From the NCBI GenBank assembly GCA_029216955.1, contig JANAVB010004000.1, positions 2,537,942-2,601,941 of the forward strand: a stretch of DNA of 64,000 nucleotides, written 5' to 3'. The notes below the pieces were generated by a model. That model did no database searches. It saw only the letters and a program-made list of their open reading frames with translations, and was not told where the DNA came from. Each line of letters opens with the position of its first letter. Position 1 is the first letter of the stretch. The DNA is from Iris pallida. Taxonomy: Eukaryota; Streptophyta; Magnoliopsida; Asparagales; Iridaceae. The position numbers and the translations under genes are program-made. Shown here in pieces: positions 10,801 to 23,850 of the stretch.

Positions 10801-11697
10801 CAGAACCAGTATCTAAGTGAGTGAGAAGATAGAAGGACTTTGGAGAGGATTTCATCACCTATCATGTGGAAGCAGATCCGCTTACCTATGATGAGGTGAT
10901 GAAGACCAGAGATGCTGTCTTTTGGAAGGAGGCTATAATAATGAGTATGACTTAATAACCTCCAATAACTCGTAGGTATTGGTCGACCTGCCTGAAGGAG
11001 CAAAACTAATCGAATGTCAATGGATCTTCAAGAAGAAGATGTAGGCGGATGGAACTGTTGACAAGTTCAAGCTAAGATTAGTTGCCATGGGGTTTTTTCA
11101 GAAGCAGTGGATCAATTATTTCGACAAATATGCTCCAGTGGCACAGTTGACGATCATCGGGATGTTAATTGCTTTGAGCGTAATTTACAAGATGGTAATT
11201 CATCAGATGAATGTTAAGACCGCTTTCCTGAATGGTGAATTGACCGAAGAGATTTCATGCAATAGCCAGAAGGATTCGTCGTCAAGGGCCTCGAAGACAA
11301 AGTCTATAAGTTGGTGAAATCTTTGTTTGGCTGAACCAAAATGTGGCATGAGAAGTTTGATAAAATCATAAGATCAAATAGCTACAGGGTCAGGGAGACA
11401 GACAAGTGTGTGTACACGAAGTTCGCTGACGGAAGAGGAGTTGTCGTTTGTCTGTACGTGGATGACATGTTGATCTTGGGTACAGATCTAGCAAGTGTCA
11501 CTGAGACAAAGAAGTTCCTCTCGTCTAAGTTCAGCATGAAGGACTTGGAAGAAGCTGAGGTAATCCTGGGATAAAGATCATCCGGACAGAATCTGGAGTG
11601 GCATTATCACAGTCTCATTACATTGAAAATATGTTCACACGCTATGGATATCAGGATCTTCCAGGGATCTATACGCCGTATAGGTGTTGTCACAACC
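10801..11697 (+). pseudogene. Copia reverse transcriptase, truncated before RNase H
   Basis: Recognisable blocks are the QWIFKKK start (about 11018), KTAFLNGEL (about 11218-11244) and the catalytic YVDDM motif (about 11455-11470), followed by SKFSMKDL. There are stops near 11041 and 11332 and after VILG (11572-11574). The frame then continues (SQSHYIENMF) until it meets the reverse-oriented LTR V at 11698. RNase H and the 3' LTR are missing, so V either inserted here or a deletion joined the two. Confidence 0.85.
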
Positions 11698-12692
11698 CGC
11701 ACCTGGTATAGGGGCACGAGTGCGTAACAGCACCCAGCCTATGCCGCAGAATCAGCGGTAGAACACTATACTAGGTCACTATCTAACAACTCACATAATT
11801 ATATAATGTACTTGTCATGGATCTCAACTCCGAATGGAGGACAAGTAAAGATATAATAATACTCGATCACAGTCTAAGCACGATAAGATAACACAGAAGT
11901 CTAGATAACTTAATAAGACTAAACAATAATAACAACTAAATAAACTATTAAATAATATTCTCTGAAAACAATCTCAAATATAATATCAAATATCTCTAGT
12001 TATTACAATTCAAGTTCAAACATGAAAGTCTAGAACAAGTCCTGTAACTAGTCATCTGGTCACTCCTGAAGGTCAGGGCTCAGAGTAGCTAATCCCTTCT
12101 CAGGTCCATAGCAAGTAGGGCATGCATTCCCAGGACAAACATCTAAAAAATATATCCAGTCAGGATGGAACGAGCACACCTCATCTAGCAATCCCAAGTA
12201 AATGACAAAGACTATAAAGCAGTTATAGACAGTTATATTGATAAAAACATGGAAGTTTGAGATAGGTAATAAAGTAGAGCAATATTTTAAAGAACATGAA
12301 AAGTAATACAACGAAGCCAGAGAGCATGATAATGAAGACTATAAAATAAAGCTAACGGAACTAGAGCAATATGATATGAGTCTAGACAGTACAATGTAGT
12401 CAAGTGTGATCCCAGTGTGAGTCCAGTACAAGACAATAACTAGTGTATTTTGAAATACTACTTTCGACATGTAAACGGCTAGGTATAAATATGGCTCATC
12501 GCACACTTGTCAAGTGTACGACTGCTATCATTCCAGATTAGACCAGTAGAGATGCTTCCAGATTAGAGCAATAGGGGTGCTTCCAGTGTTTCAAAATATT
12601 TACATGTGTACTCGTGTATATTCCCGCCCCGACAAGTACAAGTAAATCCATAAACCGACACATAAAATTGAGTAAAAGTCCAGTCAGAATAA

Positions 12693-12740
12693 TGTGATTC
12701 CAGTAAGTGATTCCAGTATGGGTGATTCCAGTAATAGAGG
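12693..12740 (+). repeat. Short TGATTCCAGTA repeats in LTR V
   Basis: Three close copies of a TGATTCCAGTA-like word lie in under 50 bp, and related ATTCCAG/TTCCAG words occur at 12530-12585. This is a local minisatellite of no known role. Confidence 0.5.
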
Positions 12741-13212
12741 CCAGACAAGTAAAGTATGGGTTTCACATGCAATAGATCCAGAAATACCAATCTGTGTTGT
12801 GACAGAAAATCAAATAGTAACTAGAACTGAAATACAGTAATCATCAAGTAAATGAAAGAACTATCAAATAATGTACTCACCTGATACCCTAAGCGATTGA
12901 TGTATACAGATGTCGCTGGAGTCATAAGGTCCTATTTAGAGCAATACAGGTTATAATGTGTTCAATATACAATAATTAAAGTTTATAATGCAATCTACAT
13001 GATTCTAGGTCAAAGTCAACTCTAAGTCAACTCTGGTCAACCTTCAGTCATACTAAGTCAACATCTAGGGTTTGGTCAACTATCTAGTCAAAGTAGGTCC
13101 ATACTAGACTATTGGTCAACTCTAGTCAACAACGGCTATCTCATAACAAGGACACCTAGGATATCTTAGGCTATACTATATAACACATGCATATACATAT
13201 TACTATATATGT

Positions 13213-13269
13213 ATACATCAATCTTATATCCCTCTAACTTATATTTACATACATCTCAATATACCCTAT

Positions 13270-13348
<79 letters not shown>

Positions 13349-13413
13349 ATCTTATATCCCTCTAACTTATATTTACATACATCTCAATATACCCTATAAC
13401 ATATATACCCTAT

Positions 13414-13482
<69 letters not shown>
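13213..13482 (+). repeat. Tandem duplication (128-bp offset) with (AT)n tracts
   Basis: The segment starting atacatcaatcttatatccc at 13213 recurs at 13341, each copy running through accctataacatat and into a long (AT)n run (about 13273-13340 and 13415-13482). The duplication unit includes a microsatellite, which suggests slippage or unequal exchange. Confidence 0.85.
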
Positions 13483-13809
<327 letters not shown>

Positions 13810-14587
13810 TATCCTAGGTAGGAATCCCTCTAACTTAACTCATGTATCATACATACTACTCATGACAAACACCACCCTATATTTGACAACCACAATAGCT
13901 ATATATATGTACACCCCTAACATGTGATACACTCTCCCCTCATGACTAACTGATACCAATACTAATCCTAACCCCTATGTGAAATGGCCAAAAGACTAAT
14001 GCCAAATGCCTATATTAGTCCAAACCACATCACTCAACCCAACACAACTCACTCATCTACTCACACCTATAGCCAAAATGGCCACTGCCTTGCTGTTACT
14101 ACTACTGCAGAATACTACTGCTGCAAGTATACATGTCCAATGCCTTGCTGCTATGCAAAAGCAAGGCAAGCAAAGCCTATGCTGCAACCTTGCTGTATTA
14201 CATGCCACAAGCCCCTCATCAGCTGCACTAACACACCCCTTTACAAACTCTAATATCCTGCTCTCTCTTTCCAACTGCATACTACCAACCCCTACTATCA
14301 AACCAAACACTCACACACATATAGTATATAATGCTACATATATATAACTATAATCTATATATATATATATACCCACATATATAAATACCTATACTTACAC
14401 ATCTCTGATACATAAACTGCACAAACCAACCAAGACCCTGTCCCCTCTTCCAATACCTGCACATTATAGCTCAAGAGCCTATCTAACACTCAATCTATCC
14501 ATCTTTCTCTCTAAATGCTAACACCCCTAATATCTTCTATATAACACCCTTCTCACTGACTGATACCATGCCTACAATATATATAAT

Positions 14588-15846
14588 TGCAAACATCCAT
14601 ATCAAGACGTACGGGACTGGCATTTTCTGTTCATCGACTACGCGGTCTGCGCGGCTTTCATTAGGAGACGTTCCCTCCGATTCTTCTATGACATAGCTAC
14701 CAAAATGCTATACCGTCATTCTTATGATAGACTCCTCCTCAGGTGCCTATCCTAAACAGAGGTGTAGGAAGCGCTTTGAGAGGCACACGATGGGACCTGT
14801 GGAGCTCAACAACCTGGACCCAAGTTGCAAGACCGACTGCCCCACATGGGCTATTACTAGCCCACTAAGATGGCGAATGCTGTAGAAGATACGAAGAAGT
14901 GCTGGACATGTCAGTTGCATGCAGACTTCATTCACCGTCCTTCGGAGTATCTACATCCTACTATGGCCTCTTGGCCATTTGAAGCATAGGGAATAGATAT
15001 CGTTGGGCCAATCAGCCCGCATTCCTCTAAAGGACATCGTTTTATCCTTGCCATCATGGACTACTTCTCCAAATAGGTGGAAGCAGTGTCATTGGAAGAA
15101 GTAAAAGCCTCAAACGTGATCAGCTTCATTAAGCACCACGTCATCTACCGGTTCGGGGTCCCCTGAAGAATTGTCCACGACAATGGCCTCCAATTCGTGA
15201 GCCATGCCTTCCAGTGGTTCTGTGACGAGAACCGAATACAGAACATGGCAACAAAAGCCTATAATCCGACGGCTAATGGGTTTGCCAATGCATTCAATAA
15301 AACTATCATCAAACTACTCAAGAAAGTTGTGTCCTCTAATAAACGCGACTGGAAAGAGAAGTTGGTCGAATGCCTATGGGATACCATATGACCGTGTAGA
15401 CACAAATGGGCAACATACCCTTCGCCCTTATCTACAGAAGTGAAGCGGTATTCCCTTTGGAGATTCAAATCCCGTCCTTACGGGTAGCTATCACAAATCA
15501 GCTGACCGACGAAGATAACCAGCACTGACGGTTACATGAGTTGGAAGCGTTAGATAAAAAATGCTTGCTAGCACAACAAAGAATTGAGATTTACCAAGCT
15601 CATATTTCTAGGGCTTTCAACAAAAGAGTCCGAGAAAGATCATACCAAGTGGGCGACCTCGTCTTAGCAGTGCGCAGGCCGATGGTGATGACTCACAAGA
15701 CAGCTGGAAAGTTCGAGCCTAAGTGGGAAAGACCGTTCGTCATAGAAACAATATACTCCAGCGGTGCTTATCGACTAGCCAAACTCAATGGTGACTTGCT
15801 AATGATGTCCATCAACAACAAGTTCCTAAAGAAGTATTATGCCTGA
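14588..15846 (+). pseudogene. Tat-type gypsy integrase fragment (copy 1)
   Basis: This is the parallel of 24400-25190 in the next element but extends farther. Recognisable parts are a degraded zinc-binding region, the core (about 14990-15390, with FCDENRIQ and a PTANGFANAFNKT block that replaces the usual PxANGxxExxNKT), and the integrase C-terminal domain at 15541-15846 (SYQVGDLVLAV, GKFEPKWE and the final FLKKYYA). Several stops and frameshifts break it. It would insert cDNA into DNA, but this copy is 5'-truncated at the junction with LTR V and is inactive. Confidence 0.8.
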
Positions 15847-16376
15847 AAAAGAATAGGCTCTCGCATCTCCTAAGAGTGCCTATGGGTTCTGGTAAGGGAA
15901 TTCCTTTCTTCTATATCTTCCCTCCAGTAGATGAAGCACTTCACGTCCGTATTACCTCTGGATTACTCCTCTACACCCAGACGATGCGGCTACCACGTCC
16001 ATATTACCTCTGAGTGGTCGTTCTCTCTGTATTGATCCTATGATTATCATGGCTATCTAGAAAATAGTTCACGTTCATACTACCTTTGAATTGTTGTTCT
16101 ACATCCCAGCGAAGATTAGGCCTACTATGTTCATATTACCTCTGGTTATGCGTGTCTTCTATCCCCTCCTTATGTTGAAGAAAAACGTACGGGAACAGAA
16201 GAGTTTTTATACAGAAACATATGGCTATAAAGATCTATTACAGACTCTTCATAGTTACATACAAAGAGACAAGAATCTGAAACATCACCAAGCACGTAAG
16301 CTCATGCCACATGTTCATGTTTATGTTCATAGTATCTCGAGCTTGACCTAAGTTTGTGACACTTTGAAGGGGGTCT
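15847..16376 (+). other. 3' untranslated region of Tat copy 1, ending in a polypurine tract
   Basis: After the integrase stop at 15844 there are about 530 bp without coding similarity. They contain repeated phrases such as 'catattacctctg' (near 15945, 16000 and 16133). The region ends in a purine tract, gaaggggg at 16366-16373. This tract is the plus-strand primer expected directly before the LTR. Confidence 0.6.
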
Positions 16377-17514
16377 TGTAGAAGCATAAAAAATCTCAGC
16401 TGATAACCTTCCTCCACTACAGCGCAGATGATACAAAGGCACAAATCGAGTATTAAAAAGACAACAGAAGAAACAGAAAGAAGTTCTATTATTATTATGC
16501 CTACAAAGATCTAGTATAGAGTCATCAAGGTAAATGGCTAATCTTACTTCATCTACAAAGGATCGATCACAGGTTCAGCAGACCCTAGAGGAGTCTATAA
16601 TAGACTTTGTTTTCATCCAAGTGCAGGCGTCTTTCTTCTTGGTACGCATACTAGAAGATTTATCTCCATCGAAGCGTATTCTGACTTTCTTGTACGCGCA
16701 ATCCTCCAAACGCGTGTCAATTGCTCGGCCAAAGCAAGCAACTTCCAGAAGCAGCTATTGGCCCGAGATCTCTGAAGGCGCAGTAGGTCACAAAGCCCAG
16801 AACGAGCAGAGCAGAGTACAAACCGTAGTACTTCAGGCGGGCAACTAGACCAAACTCGATCGTCCGAACCTCCAAGACATCGCCCAGAGTCAAACTCCTT
16901 AGGGAGGATACTTGGTTACTTCTCAAGAGCGGTAACGGCTCCTTCTACAAAGAGTTCTTCTACAAGAACATGGCCCCTTCGAACGAGAGAGGCCCTAACC
17001 AACAACCGATTTATGCAAGGCCAGCGGCCGTCTGAAGCTAAGTCTGGATCAAACATGGTGGTGAAGGGTGCCAGGAAGAAGATAACGACTCTTCAGAGGA
17101 ACACTTCCATTTTTATAGGATCGGAAGTGGTCCAAACTATAGTCCACTTGGCCGACGGTCAAATTTTCCTCATTAATGAGATGAGCCTAGGACTCGACAC
17201 AATGGGTCTCAATTAATAGTCCCATTCAAGTGAGTCTCCAAACTGTTCAAATGTTCCTTGGAATTCCCGAATTAACGGTGGCAATTAAGAAGGAGTCTGC
17301 ATTCAAGGATAGTCATTTACTTCTCCTGAAAAGGAAACTTAGGCCAAGCTGTCTCCAACCGGAGGTGCAGGTACCCCACTATGTTCCTTTGCTTCCAAGG
17401 CGCATTCAGTACATCCCCCTTTCATAAGCACAGACAGCTGCTTCAATCCAAGTACCCGACCCATTCAACGACCCCTTTTTTCTCAATAAAGACTTGGGAG
17501 ACACCGTTTGCCTC

Positions 17515-17785
17515 TAGCACAAGCCCGACTGCTACTCTAAAGCAAAGTAAAATGGTCTATCTGAAGGCACAGTCTACTCGTCGCCCTAAAGCACAGTGAC
17601 TTTACCCGAAACACAGCCTACTCGTTGCCCCTAAAAGCACAGAGGCCCCGTTGTCTTCGAAACATAGTCCACTTGTCGTCCTAAAGCACAGAGGCTCCAT
17701 GGTCTCCAAAAGTACAGTCTACTCGCTGCCCCAGAAGCGCAACCAGCCTTACCTGAAGCACAGACGACAAGGTCCACCAAATCAT
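17515..17785 (+). repeat. Degenerate AAGCACAG repeats in Tat LTR A, upstream of the TATA box
   Basis: Six or more imperfect units of about 40-50 bp each contain AArCACAG, with CTACTCGTCGCCC or a similar phrase between them. The same array occurs in LTR B (about 26300-26560). It lies in the U3 region, where repeated enhancers are common in plant LTRs. Enhancer activity is inference. Confidence 0.6.
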
Positions 17786-18121
17786 TTTGCTTAAACAGTC
17801 TCTCTCAAATATAGGATTGGGATTGATCAAGTTCATAAATGTGAATAACTTATCAGATTGATTTAAATATCAGACGAAGGTCACACAGAATCCAAATCTG
17901 AGATAAAATCCCAAGATTTGCTCGGCTATATCCGAACAAGCAAATCGGCACACGCCACGTATCTCCTCCTTCGATTATTTTGTTAACCACCAGAGATCTC
18001 ATTTGAGGAAAATCTCAACACCCGCCACATGTCAGTGCCACAAAAGCCGCACCGTGCAAGGATGACAGATTCCTTCATACCTCGAAACCCTAAGACACAT
18101 TGCATATGTGCCCCTCTCCTC

Positions 18122-18129
18122 TATAAATA
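18122..18129 (+). promoter_or_regulatory. TATA box of Tat LTR A
   Basis: TATAAATA follows a CT-rich stretch. The matching site in LTR B is at 26899-26905 (TATAAAT). Confidence 0.6.
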
Positions 18130-18290
18130 CAAGAGGTTTTCCTTCAACAACAGGATCGACAAGGAGAAGAAGATCTACAAAATTATCAAAATCTTCAACT
18201 TCGGCATCCTCCTGATCTGCAACCCTAGATTTCTATCGAAGGCACCAGAAAGTCAGAGCAAGTCTCATATCATCATCAGATCGTCATCGA

Positions 18291-18427
18291 AGTAAAGGAG
18301 CCGCTGCAGTGCTCGATCTCCACCGTCACAATTTTCTAGAAACTTTTGTATATAGATTTTTTCTCAAAAGAATTGATTGCACTCTTTTTTACGTTCAATA
18401 TACAAAAAGTTCGTTCAACCTTTTGTC
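18291..18427 (+). other. Primer-site/leader region of the Tat element
   Basis: Tat-lineage elements usually have a TGGCGCC-type primer site here. Only a weak GGAGCCGCTG resemblance is present at about 18297-18306, so the site is either mutated or of another type. No start codon is supported before 18428. Confidence 0.35.
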
Positions 18428-21116
18428 ATGTCGAACAAGATGGCGACTCTGCTGGGTACTACCTTCTTCTCCAACGAGAAGGTGGTGATGCAATCCCATG
18501 ATGACTTGTTGGGATCCTCTCAGAAGATGTTGGTCGTAAGCTTCAACCAACAAGCTTTTGAAGATCTCCTTTCTGAAGAGAAGTCAAGCCCTTTGAAGTG
18601 GTTCGTAAAACCGAAGAAGACTCGATGGACCTGGGTGCCTAAGGCAGCTGCGACGAGCAGTACGACGGAGGGGACTGCGTCTCAGAACCCCTTCATTGAT
18701 GAAGCCCCGAAGATCCCTTCGACCGCTGATGCCAGGCCATCTCTTTCAGATCCTATGCTCGGGAAACGCAGAGAAGATCATGGCTATCCTATGGCAAGCA
18801 TTACAAAGGTGCAATACCGAAAGGAAAAGATGACGGCTCGCCCGTTCGTAGAGGATGCTGCACCGGTGAGAACTTCTATCTTCGACAGAATAACTGGTCC
18901 ATCAGGTATGGCCATGTTGGATTCCAAATACTATGCATCATCTAATCGTGGTAGGAGGAGATCCAAGGCAGTACTCACCCCATGCGATTAAAGTGCTATG
19001 TCGATGGCGGACCGGAGGCCCGCGTTGATAGTAACGCGCGCAGCCATTGGAAAGCTATACAAGACCATCCTTGACTCTTCGAAGCCTCGTCCGATGGAAC
19101 CCCGTCATCCTTTGAGCACCCACTCGCACTACTCAAGACCAGGGGTACGTCATTAGCGACTCTCTAATCGAGGCATACTCGGACCTCACCCATAGGAACT
19201 CGAAGGAATAATGCCTTCTCTATATCTCTTCGGCTGCGCACAGCGCTCCTGTATACACGAAAAAGTAGAGGCATGAAGACTTCGTCTGCTCCTTGTGAGC
19301 GTAGGACGAGAGAAGAATCTGAGACGCAGTTGGTGTCTAAATCAAGACCCAACTATACTCAGATTACTATCAACTTCTGCTGTTGTCAATCAGATCCATC
19401 ACCGCCAAAGAGGAGTCCGTCTTTCAAAGGCTATGATCGAAAACTTGTGAGGAAGAAGAAGAGCTCCGCGTTGCTTCAGGCAATGTTGCTTGGGACTCTC
19501 AGTCCCAGAAGAAGCTATCCAAGAAACCCCTTTCCTCGGTTGGCAAGTCCAAAAACCGGTCTTGGGGTATCATAAAGACTGTGCCCAAGGAAGGCATGTT
19601 CCAATACATGCACTCCAAGGATGGATCATCGTCGCAAGAAAATGGTTCATCAACCGCTGCACCTGCTAGGGGTAGCCAGCCTGCTACGATGCATAAGAAC
19701 CCTTCGTCTCAGCATGACGAAGAGACGTATGACACCAACACTTTTGCGGGCACAAGCAGTCAGAAGACTGGGGGTAGAAACAATGTCGAGTTAGAGGACG
19801 ATCGCAACTTGCCTGTCTTCCCACAAGATAATGAGCACCAACACTACGAGCCAAAAAGCAAAATATCTACCACCCTCTCTACTTACACATATATAGCATC
19901 TGTGCACCTGGCAAGTGATGACAACAAAGACACAAGCGAAAGTGCTGATCAACAGAAATGTATTGAGGTTCTCGAAGAAAATGTTAACGCGTTGAGCATA
20001 TCCATGCAGACTATAGCCACTGTCGTTCTGGAGATCAAGGACAGATTGGTTCCCACTACCATCACACATGCGGCTCTGATGGTTCGTGATGGGTCTAGTA
20101 CCCTGCCCGTCATAAACCAAGTCGCACAGTCGTCGTCCACTTTGTCGACCATTAATCCAGCAGTATCCAGCAAAATATAACAAGTACTCGAGGAATTATA
20201 CGCTCGTCATGATGCCAAAGAAAAGTGAGCCACACTCTGTAAGATGGGCATCCGGCAGCCTTATCCTGCTGAGTAGGACAATGTGGTTTATCCTCCCAAA
20301 TATAAACCATAGACTATCACCCCTTATAATACTAAGGAGTCGCCCAGACGATACTTGAGGCACTTTGCCTTAGTAACAGGACACCTACCAAAGGATGACG
20401 CCCTTCTCACCAGCATCTTCGTTGGAGCTCTACAGGGGGTTGTCTATGAATGGTTCTGCAGATTGCTCGACAACTGCATTAAATTATTTGAAGAGCTGAA
20501 GAACATGTTCCTGGAACGGTTCTACAAAGGAGGGCTGGACATGACGATGTCTACTCTCATGGACATCGTTCAGAAAGAAAAGGAACCCGTACGAGCGTAT
20601 ATTGAACGCTTCCGCCAGGCCACCCTAAGGCTATCTCCAGGCATGCCTGAGCCCATGCTCATGGATTTATGTCGTAAGAATATACTCCCTGCCATTAAAC
20701 TATGGCACAGTGCTCCCTGTACCGAGTGGACGCCCTTCAGTACCAAAGCAAATGTAGCTCAAAAGAAGGCACATGACGCACAACTCCTAGGTCTGAACTT
20801 CCCCTCTATTGAAGATAAAAGGAAGCGAGTAAGAGGCGGTAAAGGCAAGCAAGCCATGGCCGACAATATTATAAAGGGTCCAGCGCACGTGAGCTCCAAG
20901 CCGGCCGAAGCACAGAGGCCAAAGGAAACCTACTCCTTCAATGACGAAGACAAGCTCAAATTATTCGAGATGCTGACCAAGGGCGGCAGGCTGCAGCTTC
21001 CACCTCCCAAGCGTCCTAACAAAGTGGAAAAGATGGATAATCCTAAGTACTACCATTACCACCAGTACATCAACCACTCAACACGCGACTACTACGTATG
21101 GAAAAGACAGATTTAA
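18428..21116 (+). pseudogene. Tat-type Gag, broken
   Basis: Open segments 18428-18991, 19273-19575, 19581-20180 and 20355-21116 form one decayed Gag region. The first part is low-complexity and unrecognised. The last part is a Ty3/gypsy Gag (retrotransposon gag family), with FVGALQGVVYEWFCRL near 20420-20465 and a RAYIERFRQATLR block near 20595. At 21048-21110 the Tat-type zinc finger is recognisable, but cysteine positions read tyrosine (KYYHYHQY then RDYYVWKRQI). This is consistent with G-to-A decay of TGC/TGT codons, and the RNA-binding finger is lost. Gag would make the particle shell. Confidence 0.75.
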
Positions 21117-22440
21117 TGTCTTATCGATGCCAAAGTCCTCTCCCTCGATTACGAGGAAAAGACCGTAACGGCCAACATGTTCATGATACAGTACGGAAGC
21201 TTTCCGATGGCCGAGACTCAAGACGGCATCGTTCCTATCCCAAAGGCAATGATGGAAGTTGTCAACCTTCCGCCCGCTAGGGATAATGCTTAGGGCCTCA
21301 CCCCCTTCACAACACTACAAGGTGAAGTAATGTGGGTTCATCCAAATCTCACTCCTTACATGATTGCGCCAGTAGCACGTCCGGCTAAAGAGAGGAAGGT
21401 CAGGACATGTCGCATGGTCTCCTCCTCGACAGAAGACACCAGGGTGACCATTCGTTCAGCTCTTTCGAAAGGCCCCGATACGCACTTTAAAGCCGCAGGA
21501 TACTCTGGTTGCGCCTCCCGCGGAGATCAAGATGAGTAAAAAATCTTCTCCACCTCCTTTTGCAGTAGCTCTTGCCCACGAGAAATTACAAGATGACGTC
21601 TGTACCAATATCGAGGCACAGTCTTTAGATGATGTAATCCTTCAGGATAAAATTTCGTATTTTATTAATAAAAAGTTGTCTTCGAATTGCTCCTATGCGC
21701 ATTGGAACACTAAGTACTTCTTAGATAATGCTCTATGTACTCAACAAACACAAATGACAACTGCTAACCTTGTAAACCGAGTTGTCTCCTCCAAAGGCTC
21801 CTACTTCCTAGTCCCTCCAAGAAACCCGGAGGAGCAACCTATCGTCTTCGGTCGACTGGAACATCCACAGCGGCCGGCTCTACGAGAATCGAAACCCGAC
21901 GAAGGCAAGATGCAGCTCTACCGATATGCTATTCAAGCCAAATATCTCATCCAGAAGATGGGATACGACCTGAACAGCAAAAAAAGGCTGAACTAAGGCA
22001 AAGGTCGACGGCTTCCCTTACGAGTTCGTACTTCGAAGGGGAAGCCTCAGAACTACTACCAACGTACTCGCCAGGGGTTGGGGTATATTACTCCTACGAC
22101 CACTTCAGAGAGTTCAGAACCGGAGGCTCCACTACACTTGCATTCTTCTGACCCTTCAACCTAGGATTCTGATACCAGTATAGGCTGAGACCTCCAGAAG
22201 GTACTATCCGTCAACATGGTTTCCATAAACGATCCCACAGAGGAAGAAGACCAGGCACTCAATTTCTTCGAAGAGGAACCCTGGGCTCAACGCCTTGGCT
22301 CTTAGTGAAAATGGTGTTTCGAACAGCGAGAACCTTCCACTGAGGACGAAGTCGTCCAGATCGACTTAGGGGATAAAACTTCCCCTAAACCCATCTTTGT
22401 CAACAAAAGCCTGATAGAAGACGACAAAGATTCTCTGGTA
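21117..22440 (+). pseudogene. Region between Gag and RT of the Tat element (protease/linker), decayed
   Basis: Between Gag and RT a protease is expected, but I cannot find an intact DSGA/DTGA site. The open segment 21532-21996 (154 codons, with PPRNPEEQPIVF and IQKMGYDLN) resembles the linker that precedes RT in Tat elements. After that come short in-frame pieces such as DEVVQIDLGD near 22340. Stops are frequent. The whole stretch belongs to the 18291-25189 interior. Confidence 0.5.
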
Positions 22441-23850
22441 TAGCTGATCCGGGAGTATATAGACGTCTTTGTCTGGAGCTATGAAGATATGCCAGGTTTG
22501 GACCCATAAGTCTCCATGCACCACCTCAACATTCTACCTGATGCCAAACCTGTCAAACAGCAGTAGCGTCGCTTTTGTCCCAATATAATGGATGCCATCG
22601 AAGAAGAATTCAATAAACTCCTTAAGAGTGGCTTCATCCGTGAAGAACAACACCCAAACTGGGTAGCCAATATCATGCCAGTTACCAAGAAGAATAGAAG
22701 GATCAGAGTCTACCTAGACTCCCGGGATCTCAACTCGGCCTGTCCAAAAGATAAATTTCCTCTCCCAATCACAGACGTGATTATCGACAATACTTGTGGC
22801 TTTGAGCGTATGTCTTTCATGGATGGCTTCTCAGGCTACAACCAAATCAAGATGTTCATCGAGGATAAAAAGCATACTTCGTTTCGGACTCTGAAAGGGA
22901 TATACTATTATACAGTTATGCCCTTCGGATTGAAGAATATGGGTGCAACCATCTAGCAGGCTATGAGTACCATATTTCGCAAACATCTTCGGAAGACGGT
23001 GGAGTGTTACGTCGATGGCATTGCCGTCAAGAGCAAAGCTAAGTCCAGCCACTTGGATGACTTATGAATAGTGTTCGACATAATACGAGCGTACCAACTA
23101 AAGATGAATCCAGCTAAGTCCTTCATAGGCGTCTCCAGCGACAAGTTTTTAGGCTTCATCGTCACGGCGAAGGGAATCCATATTGACCCGAAGAAGACGA
23201 AGGCAATCCTAGACATGGCTCCCCCGAAAAATCTTAGAGAACTTCGAGGCCTGCAAGGACGTCTGGCATACATCAGAAGATTCATAGCAAACCTCTCTGG
23301 TCGATGCTAGCCCTTCACCAAACTGATGAAGAAGGGGGTCTCCTTTATATGGACCGAAGAGTGCCAACAAGCGCTCGACGATATCAAGAAGTACCTTACC
23401 AGTTCCTCTGTTCTAGTAGCTCCAGTAATAGGATGATCTTTTCTACTCTACGTCCGAGCCATGGATCACTCTCTCGGGACATTACTGGCCCAAAAGAGCA
23501 ATAAAGGACACGAACAGGCCATCTATTAACTCAGCAGAACCATGATTAGAGCCGAGCACCGGTACAATCCTGTCGAGAAGGAGTCTCTTGTATTACTCTT
23601 CGCCATTCAAAAAATATGTCACTATGTGACTGGACAGACGATCCACGTCGTCTCTCGAATCAACCCCCTCAGGGTCCTCATGACCAAGCCAGGGGCTTTA
23701 AACCCGAGGTTAGCCACCTGGGCCATACTCTTAACTCCTTATGACATGGTGTTCGTCCCTCAGAAGGCTGCTAAAGGCCAAGCGTTAGCCGATTTCCTAG
23801 CAGCACACCCTGTGCTAGAGACGTCAAAGCTCTACGACGACATCCCCGAT
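22441..23850 (+). pseudogene. Tat-type reverse transcriptase and first RNase H, catalytically damaged
   Basis: RT blocks are GFIREEQHPNWVAN (about 22630), RVYLDSRDLNSACPK (22709-22750), MDGFSGYNQIKM (22819-22854), and TVMPFGLKNMGAT (about 22914-22950), then the active-site block at 23008-23025. This last reads YVDG instead of YVDD, so one of the two adjacent catalytic aspartates is missing. A stop replaces glutamine near 22954, and others lie near 23065, 23308, 23435 and 23527. The first RNase H is visible as AMDHSLGTLLAQ and HEQAIY, then the tether region follows (PLRVLMTKP). Confidence 0.85.

Larger units (their letters stand above)
16377..18290 (+). repeat. Tat-type LTR A (about 1.9 kb)
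   Basis: This segment is repeated at 25190-27022, with roughly 10 percent divergence by eye. The start at TGTA (16377) is chosen because it follows the purine tract by three bases. The end is uncertain and is placed near 18290, where the shared region plus leader gives way to the gag upstream sequence. A TATA box lies at 18122-18129. The LTR belongs both to the end of copy 1 and to the start of copy 2. Confidence 0.65.

Noticed and set aside
13984..14347. Cysteine-rich and hydrophobic small open frames in LTR V
   Set aside because: Both come from GCAGCA/TGCTGC low-complexity DNA in overlapping frames, and no signal supports translation.
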